Both the position numbers and the translations under genes were made by a program. A DNA stretch of 64,000 nt from Rhypophila decipiens (lineage: Eukaryota; Ascomycota; Sordariomycetes; Sordariales; Naviculisporaceae), in contig MU858128.1 of assembly GCA_033297075.1 (NCBI GenBank), positions 62,001 to 126,000 of the forward strand, read 5' to 3'. Below, in pieces: positions 20,662 to 30,548 of this stretch. Below the pieces are notes generated by a model. That model saw nothing but the letters and a program-made list of their open reading frames with translations. It had not been told where the DNA came from and made no database searches. The first letter of the stretch is position 1. Every line of letters starts with the position of its first letter.

Positions 20662-21513
20662 ATGCCAGACGAAGACCTCATCACCTACGCGAGCGCCTGC
20701 GCCTCCCGCAACGAGGACCTCTTCGCCCTCCTCAGCGTAGACGCGACAGCCTCGGAATCCGAAATCCGGCGCGCATTCCGCAAAAAAGCCCTAACCGCCC
20801 ACCCCGACAAGGCAGGCTCGTCCTACGATCCAGCCTTGTACACGCGCCTCGAAAAAGCCCGCGATGTCCTCATCTCCCCCGAGGCACGAGAGGCCTACCA
20901 GAATGGCATGCGCGCCATCCTCCAGAAACAGCAAGCCAAGGATGCCATGTCGGCGCGACAGCGGCGCTTTGCTGAGGATCTCGAGGCGAGGGAGCAAGCT
21001 GCTGCTGCTGCTGCCAGCAAGAAACAAAAGACCGGAGGCGGGCAACAACAAGAACAAGAGTTGAGTGCAGAGTTGCAGGCTAGTCTTGCGCGGGGACGGG
21101 CTATACTGGAGGAAAGGAATCGAAAAATCCGCGAGGCGGAGGAACGGGAACGGTTGCGCAAAGAGAGGGAGGACAAGGAGATGGAGGAGAAAGAAGCTGA
21201 CCTTGAGAGGCGGTTAAAGGAGATTGAACGGCGCAAGGCCGAGAAAAAGAAGTTGAGAAAGGCGGACAAGAAGGACAAGAAGAATGATGCCAAGGTGGAA
21301 TTGTCAGGATCACGAGGGGCATCGCCGCCGCCGCTACAGGCAGGGAAAGAAGAAGAAGGGCAGACGGGTACAGCTGCTCCTCCAACGGACAATGAGGATA
21401 CAGCGCCGGGAGGTGGTGGATTCCCTGCGCTGATGGCGAGGTTAAAGGCTGCGCAGGCCAAAAAGGAAGAGGAGAAGAAACGGCGGGCTATGGAGGAGGC
21501 GATGAAGGCATAG
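20662..21513 (+). CDS. DnaJ-domain protein, DNAJC17/Cwf23-like
   Basis: An intron-free gene for 283 residues. The J domain (about residues 18-85, DLFALLSVDATASESEIRRAF then HPD at 47-49) is followed by SARQRRFAEDLEARE, which resembles human DNAJC17 and fission yeast Cwf23, J proteins of the spliceosome. The rest is a long, highly charged Glu/Lys/Arg coiled coil (about 100-245) with a KKQKTGGG basic patch that could be a nuclear signal, then a conserved-looking FPALMARLKAAQAKKEEEKKR tail. I see no RRM, which DNAJC17 has. I chose the ATG at 20662 because the longer open frame upstream starts with a non-ATG codon. A role as Hsp70 co-chaperone in pre-mRNA splicing is inferred from the family. Confidence 0.82.
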   Translation: MPDEDLITYASACASRNEDLFALLSVDATASESEIRRAFRKKALTAHPDKAGSSYDPALYTRLEKARDVLISPEAREAYQNGMRAILQKQQAKDAMSARQRRFAEDLEAREQAAAAAASKKQKTGGGQQQEQELSAELQASLARGRAILEERNRKIREAEERERLRKEREDKEMEEKEADLERRLKEIERRKAEKKKLRKADKKDKKNDAKVELSGSRGASPPPLQAGKEEEGQTGTAAPPTDNEDTAPGGGGFPALMARLKAAQAKKEEEKKRRAMEEAMKA

Positions 21514-21916
21514 AGCGAGGAGTATTGAAACATATTTTAGGTGCCTAATACGCGTTGAATATCTTTTTGGAGGCATGGAGCGAGAAAGATGGAGGCATAT
21601 TAGTTGAGCGAGATGGGGCATCTTTTCTACTGCCTGGTACGCATATTAGCGCATCGGTTGGTCGGGTCTGGGAAATTTATTGATACCCCCTTTATTCTGC
21701 TTAGACTAGACCATAGATTTGGTCTGAATACATAGCCCTGGAACGGGAAGAAGCTGTGCTCTTCTTGGAGCTGCTCGAAAGATAGATTTGTCGCCTGTGT
21801 GGGAGTGTATCAACCAACCTATGATGATGATGGTATGTAAGCCAAAAGTTCAAGTGGCATGCCACGGCCTCGGAAGATATCCGGCGAGCAAGTTTGAGAA
21901 AGATTTGCAAAGAAAC
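21514..21916. other. Intergenic: J-protein 3' flank
   Basis: About 400 bp with no gene, between the J-protein stop and the terminator of the tRNA-hairpin unit on the other strand. Confidence 0.45.
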
Positions 21917-21920
21917 AAAA
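21917..21920 (-). terminator. Candidate RNA polymerase III terminator (TTTT) after the hairpin
   Basis: On the minus strand TTTT directly follows the last paired base of the hairpin and is continued by GTTTCTTT. It is the first run of four T's downstream of the tRNA-Gln 3' end. The gap between tRNA and hairpin has only TTT. Confidence 0.55.
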
Positions 21921-22025
21921 CTATATTCAGGACTCGCAGTATATGCCAAATGTGTAACTGGTACTACGACAGATAGATGAAGTACCAGTTGCACATCTGG
22001 CACATAGCGGGAGCCCTGAATGTAG
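21921..22025 (-). ncRNA. Candidate tRNA-linked hairpin RNA (possible milRNA precursor)
   Basis: An imperfect inverted repeat. The arms are 21921-21965 and 21981-22025 (45 nt each) with a 15-nt loop at 21966-21980. In the 41 inner positions of the arms, 34 are Watson-Crick pairs. Read as minus-strand RNA, four of the seven differences are G.U wobbles, leaving A.C and two C.C mismatches; as plus-strand RNA only one would be a wobble. This favours transcription from the tRNA strand. The hairpin starts 7 nt after the tRNA-Gln discriminator base and ends at a TTTT run, so tRNA and hairpin would form one Pol III transcript of about 205 nt. The size suits Dicer-type processing. A remnant of a small inverted-repeat element is the main alternative. 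Confidence 0.6.
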
Positions 22026-22032
22026 AAATTCT

Positions 22033-22125
22033 AGGTCGTGCCCGGGTTCGAACCGGGGTTACTGGAAGGCTTGTGAGGAAAGTGTGCCTCAAAATCCAGA
22101 GTGATAACCACTACACTACACAACC
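22033..22125 (-). tRNA. tRNA-Gln (anticodon UUG) with 21-nt intron
   Basis: A cloverleaf read on the minus strand. The acceptor GGTTGTG (22119-22125) pairs with CACGACC (22034-22040), with discriminator T. The anticodon stem is CTGGA/TCCAG and the anticodon TTG lies at 22090-22092. The T arm is CCCGG-TTCGAAC-CCGGG. A 21-nt intron (22068-22088) sits after position 37, the canonical site; removing it leaves a TTTTGAT loop and a 72-nt tRNA. No T4 run follows the 3' end before the adjacent hairpin. Confidence 0.93.
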
Positions 22126-22711
22126 TTGACATCTGATTGTGATTCCTATCCTAATTATCATGTGCCTCGGGAGGCCGAGACAGGCTAAGATGTGTATCTA
22201 GAGTCGGGGATAGGACCGGTTGCCGGTGGCGTGTTTAAAGTTGGGATATATCTCTACATGATCTTCCTGTCGCCTTACAGCCGTGCCTCTGATTCATTAA
22301 TGTGATTCAGCCAATCCATCATGTCGATATTATTGAGCTTGAGCTTGGCATCTTCATCTCCGGGTTGTGCTATCCCATTCGACTCATTCCCTAATCCTCT
22401 CCTGTCATCAAGAAACCCCCACTGTGTCTGCAGACAAGGCCGATATCTCAAGCCAATACCTGCCTTCCCCTCTCCAAAGTTTACTTAAGCGGTGTAACCA
22501 ACATCTCGCACCTCAAGCACAAACCATGCGAGATAAACAAACCCACGGCCAGACGGGCATGTCAAGGGGCACAACCCAAAGAAGACATGAATGAGCAAGT
22601 AGTATCCAACTCTCATCGACGTACAGAACGCAAAAAGTAACAAAAGCCACATGGCAACCCCGAACGACATGAACCTGAATGAGGCTTGAGTGACACAAGC
22701 AACATGTCGGC

Positions 22712-23995
22712 CACGTGGGAACCGGTTTGGTAGCCTGTATTACAGACTGAGTAAGGGGCGACGACAGACTAGGTAGCAAGATAATGCATGTCTTGAGCCT
22801 TGAGATTCTTCTGGGATTCACCCTTCTCGATCGATCGGGAGAGGGCTCTCTCGTTCTCACTTTTCGCTGTCACACACATACTTGGTGTATGTGAAATTGC
22901 CATGTGGAATTTTGTCTCTGTGCCGCTTGAAGTGCCGAACCCACGTGGGAACAAATGATCGTTCCTGGCTGGCTATATACACACTCTGAGATGGTGGATG
23001 AAATGTGCGTATGAGTGGTCAATATGAAGAGAGACAGAGGTGAGGCAGGGTGCTTAGTAGGTAGTCCCTTCGCAACGCTATGTTACAGGACGAAACTTGC
23101 TTCTTCAGTCGTACACTAGATATGCAGTTCTCTGCATATTTCCCCACGTGCTGTGAGTTGAGATGAAGACGCAGAGGCTATGAAACTTATCTACGATGCA
23201 AAGCAAGCAGGCTCCAGCTCTACGGGCCTATCAGAATATCAACACAGGTATCAAAACGAATGAAATGATGAGTGAGAAAACGCCTCAAACGCACGCCCAA
23301 CACAACCAAGCCAATTACATGATTCTGTTACGATTTGAAGTCAGATTTTCTCACTTTCTCTCTCACAATTTTCTTTCAACAAGATGCAAGACGATAAATC
23401 CCTTGTTTGGGGACCCTGCATGTCAGAATCAGGGCAAGTCGGTCCCTCCCCGCCATTTCCCTCGTGGCATTCGCGTGGCATTTTCTGCGAACTGCCATGG
23501 TGTATGCCTGTTCCCGTAAGATCTACACCTTTTGAGTCCTCTGCTTGTTGCCTCGATCATGTCTCTCCCCCCCTCTCTCATTCGGAACACTTTCCCTCGT
23601 GGCCTTGACGCACCCTCACGGCGGCACCGTCTGTCCGACCAAGACATAAACTGCAAGGGGCGGCCAATGAGTAGAATAGTGACATGTTTGGATTTCTTAG
23701 CTAGAGAAGGTACGGTTTCCAAGGCCTTCAAGATGTATCTCCTAGTTAGTTGAAGTACCAACCACCTGTCTATGCCAGCAAGACAGGCAGATGAATTTCA
23801 CTTGCACTTACTTCACTCGCTCCATCCATCCCATGTCCGGCATAGATGTAAGAAATAATGGAAGATGGAAGGAGCAATTAGCTGCAGCTTTGATACAATA
23901 TCGATGCTTACGGACGGACGCTGAACCCAAGCCGACGGACCTTCCTGGCCTCTGGTTGAGACAAAGAGGCACACCGGACAGACAAGTGCCACGTG
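22712..23995. promoter_or_regulatory. Cluster of four CACGTG (E-box) sites
   Basis: CACGTG occurs at 22712, 22942, 23145 and 23990. Three copies are extended by GGG or its complement, and the one at 22942 is a perfect CCCACGTGGG palindrome. Two copies share the 12-mer ccacgtgggaac. CACGTGGG is the high-affinity form bound by Pho4-type bHLH proteins (NUC-1/PalcA in filamentous fungi). Occupancy here is inference. Confidence 0.4.
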
Positions 23996-26900
23996 GGGAA
24001 AACGTGGTTCTTGACCAAAGTGCCCGAGACAGGCATGCCATGATGGGCACGTAGATAGATGGATTTGGGTGTGATGTGATACCAGACTGCCGGACCGATC
24101 CCAGAGGGTGCTTCTCATAATTAGAAGCTAGGCACATACCCGCCTACCTACCTAGGTACGTACATGCCTCGGTAGAGCAAACCAACATCAAGACGGTCTC
24201 CCTGACGTTCAAGTCGGCCTTCCGAGTGAAGAAAGAAGAAGAAGAGAAAAAAGGCAAACCCAGAGCTGAAATCTACGGAGCTCGAGGACTAATAACGTAA
24301 AATCACCCCGCTCCCCGGCAAACGCAAGCACCAACCCGTATAAGAGATCGGGTTATACAAAACAAACGACAAGGAGTCTCCTACAAGTAGTAATATCCAG
24401 CCGGCCGGTAACCATCGCTAATGACATCAACCCCGATATGGGTATTGTTCAGGGTCCATACGACTCCAGTCCGTATCCAATTACAAATACTGGAAAGCCC
24501 CCTCCCACGGGGGGGCAGTACATACAGTACTAGTAGTACCATGGACACGATCTAGGGACGTATATCTTATACGTCCAATCCCGGTTGTCTTGGTCCCCTG
24601 GTCCTCGTATCTATCGGCTCCTTGCATAATGTCGTACGTACCTGGCGGGAGTAGCACGGGGCAAGGCAAGGGGTAACAAACAACAAAGGGATACCCGGGC
24701 CATCGGGACTCACTGCCGCTCGCTCATGGGTCGATGCTCGATTTGTATTACTAAAGTCTACAGCACTTGGTCTTTGGCTCCGTATCTTACCTGAACTTGA
24801 TTGCGTATTGAGTGTTACCAGCAAATGCCAGGGACAACGAGATGCAGTGCCTTGATTTATTCCCCGTACTGTCTCCAGTCTACCCTTAGGTTCAGGGGCG
24901 GCCCCTTTACTAATACGTCACTAAACATGATAATTCCAAGGCTTTTATATTACCGTTTGTTGTTGTCTCCCATTTGCTCACTTATGTCGCAGTCCCTTTG
25001 TCAATCCCAGAACCTCACATGGATGAGGTCAAGTCCAAAAGCAAAAAAAAAAAAAAGCCGAATCGGACATGTCCATCTCGACCTAAATCCCGAAAATGAG
25101 TGCGTCAAGATGCAAAACCCGGGGTATCATCCCGACTTGCGAGCTCACCCGGGGAACGGAACGGACACACACCTTCGACCGCCGGACTCTCGGCGATTGG
25201 GAACATGAGTGACTGACTGACTGACCAGTTGGGTTTGTCTGAACCAGGTTGGCAGATGATCTGACTGGATGACAGTGGCCAAGATGAATGATGTGCTGGT
25301 CCAGCTGGACTGCTGATAGGTTGGTTGGGCTTAGAAATCTTCATCAGGTCCCTTCGAAGATGGTGGGTGGAGATAAGATAACCATCCATTCATCGATGTT
25401 CGGGTCCCCACAGCGTCCGCACCGCCCGAGTTGTTCCCAGATCCCGAGTTTGTCCATACCGAGTGAGTGAGTAATCCGGTCCCCTTGATTTTAGCATTTC
25501 TTCCGCCTGGATAAATCCGGGCTGCGAAAAGTGCTACAGAAACGTCCGACAACCAGATGAAGCGGTCAACAAAGTAGCAACCCAGTCCTGTCCCGAGATT
25601 TACGACAAGCCAAAATGCCAAAAGGCATTGGCCGGTGATGAAAGGCGCAGCGCATATACACAGAGTCATAGAAACGAAAAGAAAAAACAAAAAAAAGCTC
25701 ATCAACCAAGGTAATCCTGCGTACCGGTCAAAAAGATGCACATCTCAGGAGGCAGGCTGGCTGGTTACGTTAGGCGTTTACATTTGTACCTACATACCAA
25801 CCTCGTCCTCAGCTCTACATACTTACTGGCTACCCCGTCCGTCTGTAAGCTGATGCTCACTTGTTTCGAGTAAGAAAAAAAGGAAATTTGAAATGATGCA
25901 GTGTTTGACAAATCGTGGTGGGGGGAGAAGAACGAAGAATCGGTGTGGGGTCATGATTGCTGCTGCGCCGCGAAGAAGCGTCCTTCTCTTGCATAAGAAT
26001 ATGCAGAGAAGGTTTGGAATGTTGCCCTTCGAGAAGGTTTCCATTTTCGTTGCCTAGGGCGCTTTTCCCGCGTTTGATGCCATTTTCTTTGGGTGCATGT
26101 TTGCTTCGCCAGCGCCCATCTATGCACGCCCTACGAAGTGGTTCTTTTTCTTCTCGAGACGTGACGATGTCGGAATATGGAACCGACTACACTAGTCTGG
26201 GGCAAGATGAGTCCTACGGTATGCTGTCATGGACGATGAGACAGGTCGACCATGTCCTTTGCTTGCGTCGCCGGAGGAACTCGTCCGCGGCTGTGTGATG
26301 TTAACTTGGAATGGCGGTAAAGAAAGCTTCGCTCAGCTTTGATAGCAGTAAGTTCCATGATGTTTGGTGCCTCCCCCTTTCTAGGGCAATACCTGGTTTG
26401 CCAAGGAGTATCTCTCCTGCGTAACGAAAGAGAGCGAGTAATTGCGTAATGCACTCGTCGTTTGTGTGCCTTCAATGCCTTGAAATGCTGGTGGTTCTGT
26501 AGGAATGACTGAGTACTCTTCCTGAACAACATGTGGAAGCCGTGAATGTGTCAATTGGTTGCTGAACCTGCTTTCGTGCAGTGCATAGGAGCACCGTGTA
26601 AGTTGATTGGTTGGTTAGCGACTCCGAGTCCGGCACCCGCGGAGATATCTGGCGATCTCTCGGTGCACATCGGTGGTTACCAATGACAGGGACCAAAAGT
26701 CGGTGCCTGAACAATTCATATTATCCGTATCCCGTTGCTTAACACATGCTGCATTTCGCTCAGGCCATACTTAGGTAGTGCAGTGTAATGGCAGCGTAGG
26801 AAATGCAGTGCAGTCGGATACCAGTATCAGCCTCAGGTTAACGTTGCTTCCAGTGCCAAGCTCCTCCCTACTCGGCGCTCATCCGCACACAGCCTTGCGT

Positions 26901-29142
26901 ACAACGTGTATGATCTTGGCCATGTTAAGCGAGTGATTCTAAAGCATTTGAGCTCCCTAGGCAGTGTTTGGTTTGCGGTGTATTCTCGTGACACTCGTCA
27001 AGATCTCAATAGTCCCGATTCATGTTCGTGTTGTTGATGTGCTCGGCAGTCACAGCAGACTATTTTGTGGCTGAGCTCATATGATGGCGGTCTGATACCA
27101 GCTGCACCCATCGGGACGGGACCTCCTTTGGGCTACGAGAGCGCATCGTGGAGATTCTTTTACTCCACGATTGGCAATTGGCCATGTGCTTTGTGCTGCG
27201 CTGTTCTCATACCTTCGCCATGTGTCCAGAGAGGGTACCTCGCCGTTGGGAACAGGGGAAGTGGGACTTCACCCCCCGCCCCCCAGTTATCAGCCCTACA
27301 AGTGGGGTTAGCGAATGCGAATCGATTCTCTCCTCCATTATGCCTCCCATCGCGCCGGTATTCCGCTGACGGACTCTGAACGTAGTGCTAGCGTGCAGAA
27401 GGACGCAGGATGAAGCCCCCAAATTTGCAGTGCTCTTCTCGCCCTTCCGCTGGTGCTCGCTCCTTTTTCGGCTCTTTTGTCTTACGGTATTCGCCCGACA
27501 GGAGCTATTCCGAAGTCCTCCCACACCGCTGGGAGCTAACTGCGGGACGACATTGGTTATGGCTTCAAATATACAGGAGGCGGAGCGCTCTCGTACATCA
27601 AGTCATTGGATCCGATGCCAAATCACTGCATCGGATATTTTGCAGTGCTGTTGTTTTGGAAGCACTAGGAAGTCGAGAATGCGAGCAAAACGAGAAGCAA
27701 TCCGCGAACCAGGACGTATTGGTGGTTATGGTCCTGTATCCGAATGTGCAAGTCTTATATGACATGGAGCTCGTCGCAGCTGCGTGTGGTTAGCCATAAC
27801 GAGGTGATTTCCCGTTATGGGCAGAAAATCCGACGCAAAAATGTGTCGACAGTTGCTCAGTGCATGGAATACGTGCGAGTTACGGATACAATTTGCATCG
27901 CCTCAATAAGACACATAACCAAAATCCCGAGTCACTTCCATAACGCGCGGAGATTGCGGTGTAGCTTGCGACGCAATGAACTGTTATGCCGACCTAGGTG
28001 GACTTGATGTATGTGATGATGAGTCGTCAACATGACATGCAAACTGGGTTCATCTTCGAAGGAGATAAAGTGTTGCATGAAATGACTCCTTCGCAGTTAT
28101 CCCGTAATTCCGCATTCTCCGTTACCAGTGATTGGGGTGGCATTCGTGGGAAAGGGAAAGTTCGCACGGGGTAATTGTTTAAGGATTAGTTATTAACCAA
28201 GGTCCAAGACGGTGGAACGGCGAAAAAGAAGCCGACAGTAAGACAGATACCGGCCTGGGGTTAAAGACCAAGGAGATAATTCGCTTTTGTGCGTGCTCGA
28301 TGCTCATTATGCATGGGTGCTTAACAATCAAGTTGATGCGTCAGCAGCCTCGGAGAGGGTAAAAAGTCTTGATCGGAGCGGTAGATTAGTGTACGATGGT
28401 ATCAAGAGTGGATCCGATCATCCATTGAACCGGAAACGAAAAGAGCGGACAATGACGCGGGCAGTAACTCCGCACCGTCAAACCACTAATCAATAGCCAT
28501 GAACAAGCAATCATCCTGAGGCCAAAGATGTGTCGTGTCGTCTAGAACAACGAATAACCACGCCAAGCTGGTTGTCTTGAGTTGTAATCCAATCCGTAAA
28601 TACGGCAAGGCACCCGTAACCCAACTGAGGAACTGCTGGCCGGGCAGCCAGGCATCCAAATTCGCTCGCCGGGGCAGGTGCACCGTGGCTTAGATCATCA
28701 TCATCAATTCCGTACTCCGTATGTCTGAGTTGTATTGTGTGTTACTGCCTAACTCCGCTGGCCGACGATGCAGCATGATGAGTCTGTCTCTTGCGGATAA
28801 CAATATTGTCCACTGCAAGGAAATCGGGCAGGGCATGCAAAATTGCAAATAACGACGATGCGTGTTAGAGTCATCCGGGAGCGAGCAGAGCGAGCAATTG
28901 CACACGCGTGCATGCTCGTTTTGGAGCGGATTCGTGGTCACGGCCTAGCGAGACTGCCCGAGGCGGCCGAGCCCTTCGGAGGAACGCAAAGGGCGCTTCA
29001 CCGCTGCCGGAAAGTCTCATGTAGCTTGTTGGAGGGAGTGAGCCAAGGCCACGTTAAGGCCGACTTTGTAACTCCAGTCGCAGGGGTGTGGTGGTGCACG
29101 GGGACAGGGCACTTTGTCCTGCCAAGCCCAAGGGATGGGGTC

Positions 29143-29185
29143 GGTACAAGGGTACAAACCAGCATGTACCCAAGTACCGCGGTAC
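29143..29185. promoter_or_regulatory. GGTAC/GTACC repeat cluster upstream of the 29.7-kb gene
   Basis: Five GGTAC or GTACC words occur in 43 bp (29143, 29151, 29166, 29174, 29181). The last two form a perfect 16-bp palindrome AAGTACCGCGGTACTT at 29172-29187. C-runs follow, including a CCCCT (STRE-like) word at 29197-29201. The cluster lies about 550 bp upstream of the ATG at 29739 and may be a regulatory site of that gene. Confidence 0.35.
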
Positions 29186-29738
29186 TTACACGCCCCCCCC
29201 TAACACCGCTCCCCCCCAGCGAAAGTGCATGCTCCGTGCTGCGTACACAAAGGAAAAGTCGGGTTGACGGGCTCTCGCTTTTGTCAGCTGCTGCGGATGG
29301 ATGCAGCACCCTGGCGCTGATGACCTGCGCGCTGTTTCGAAGCCGGAAACCACACCAACATACGGTCAAGGTCCATGGATTAGTCCTCAGTTACAAAAGC
29401 TCCTGCCTCTCCCTCCTCCGAGGCACCCACTTCTCGCCATTTATCACCAGCTTCAAAGAATCTAACCAAGTTGCCAGGTAAACAATTGTTATCTTTGATC
29501 AAGATCAACCAAAGCTCCAGTGCATCAAGCTTGCATCACCCACAGACCGCTTATCACCACCGGTACCCAGGCACAACCACAACCACACACCCCACCCTGG
29601 CTGCCTTGACGCCCTTTTAGTGAGCTATTCCGCAATCGGCTCGTTGCCTTGAGTCACCCAGACGAAACCTTGAACCCGCCCAAAAAAATACAGCAACAAA
29701 TATTAGGAGCTTCTCCCCTAGCTCTGACCTCAGACACA

Positions 29739-30548
29739 ATGTCTTCTCCTCTACACATCAGCACTTCAACAACACAATCGAGACCCAAGGGTGCTCTCCC
29801 ATCATCTCCAGTGGTTGCTTCATCTTACAAGACGCAAAAAATGTCGATTACGCAAACATACTTTCTCGCCCACAAGGCAAGGGGCAAGCTCTCCCACGAG
29901 GCTGCCCGGCCTGACCACAACCTCCGCCTCCTCGTCGGACACGCCAACCTGCTCGACTCGCTCATGCTGGAGCTCGCAGATGCCGAGAGGGAACAGGAAT
30001 CATGGTTCAACCAATCTGTCCGTGGAGCCACCAAGGCCGAGGACAGGCACATCCAATGGGCCGACAGCATCGTCGAGGAGCCCGAGCAAGACTGGCAAGC
30101 AGAGGATGCCGACTCCTACTCCGATTCCGACTCAGACTCCGACAGCGACCTCGACGAGGACGAGGACATCGAGATGGCCGACATGGTCTCCCTGAGGAGG
30201 ATACCGTCCAACAACACCAAGCTCTACTACGACGAGGACATGGAGGAGGACGACGATGAGGAGGAAGACTACGCACACCTCGCCCTCTCCCGCAGCCCAT
30301 CACACTCGGCATCACCACCCGAGCTCGAGCACGACTCCGACTCCTCAGAAGACGAGTCGATGCCACCATCACCGCCCACCGCCGTTCTGCCCACATTCTC
30401 AGAGAAGGAGCACAAGGAGGCCATCGCAACGACGAGCCTCTTTCCATCAAGCCAAGAGGAGACAGACAAAGACGCTTTCTACGAGCAAGGCTACTACCTA
30501 CCGCCACGCAACCCGGCGAGGTTGGTGTCTGCGATATCAGTCTACTAG
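29739..30548 (+). CDS. Acidic Ser/Asp-rich protein with conserved-looking N-terminal helix, function unknown
   Basis: I do not recognise a named family. The 269-residue product starts at the ATG at 29739 (context acaATGtc); the frame is open upstream but only non-ATG codons begin it. Residues about 35-100 look folded and conserved (SITQTYFLAHKARGKLSHE, then HNLRLLVGHANLLDSLMLEL), probably a helical hairpin. After that the protein is strongly acidic and disordered: an SDSDSDSDSDLDEDEDIE run, EDMEEDDDEEED, SEDESMPPSPP, and a tail ending GYYLPPRNPARL. No signal peptide or membrane helix is seen. The gene is isolated, with 7.6 kb without genes before and 9.4 kb after, which is typical of heavily regulated fungal genes. 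A nuclear or regulatory role is inference only. Confidence 0.75.
   Translation: MSSPLHISTSTTQSRPKGALPSSPVVASSYKTQKMSITQTYFLAHKARGKLSHEAARPDHNLRLLVGHANLLDSLMLELADAEREQESWFNQSVRGATKAEDRHIQWADSIVEEPEQDWQAEDADSYSDSDSDSDSDLDEDEDIEMADMVSLRRIPSNNTKLYYDEDMEEDDDEEEDYAHLALSRSPSHSASPPELEHDSDSSEDESMPPSPPTAVLPTFSEKEHKEAIATTSLFPSSQEETDKDAFYEQGYYLPPRNPARLVSAISVY

Larger units (their letters stand above)
22126..29738. other. Gene-poor interval A (7.6 kb)
   Basis: No protein-coding gene, further tRNA or recognisable transposon can be supported. Base composition looks ordinary rather than AT-rich. Short open frames on both strands lack family motifs or convincing splice structures. Notable contents are four CACGTG sites (22712-23995), small perfect hairpins near 23120, 24556 and 27610, and a GGTAC/GTACC cluster at 29143-29185 upstream of the only nearby gene. 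Long regulatory DNA or non-coding transcripts are possible. Confidence 0.5.

Noticed and set aside
28843..29481. 212-codon open frame on the plus strand upstream of the isolated gene
   Set aside because: No family motif, scattered Cys/Arg composition of chance translation, and no splice structure; it lies over the presumed promoter and leader of the 29739 gene.
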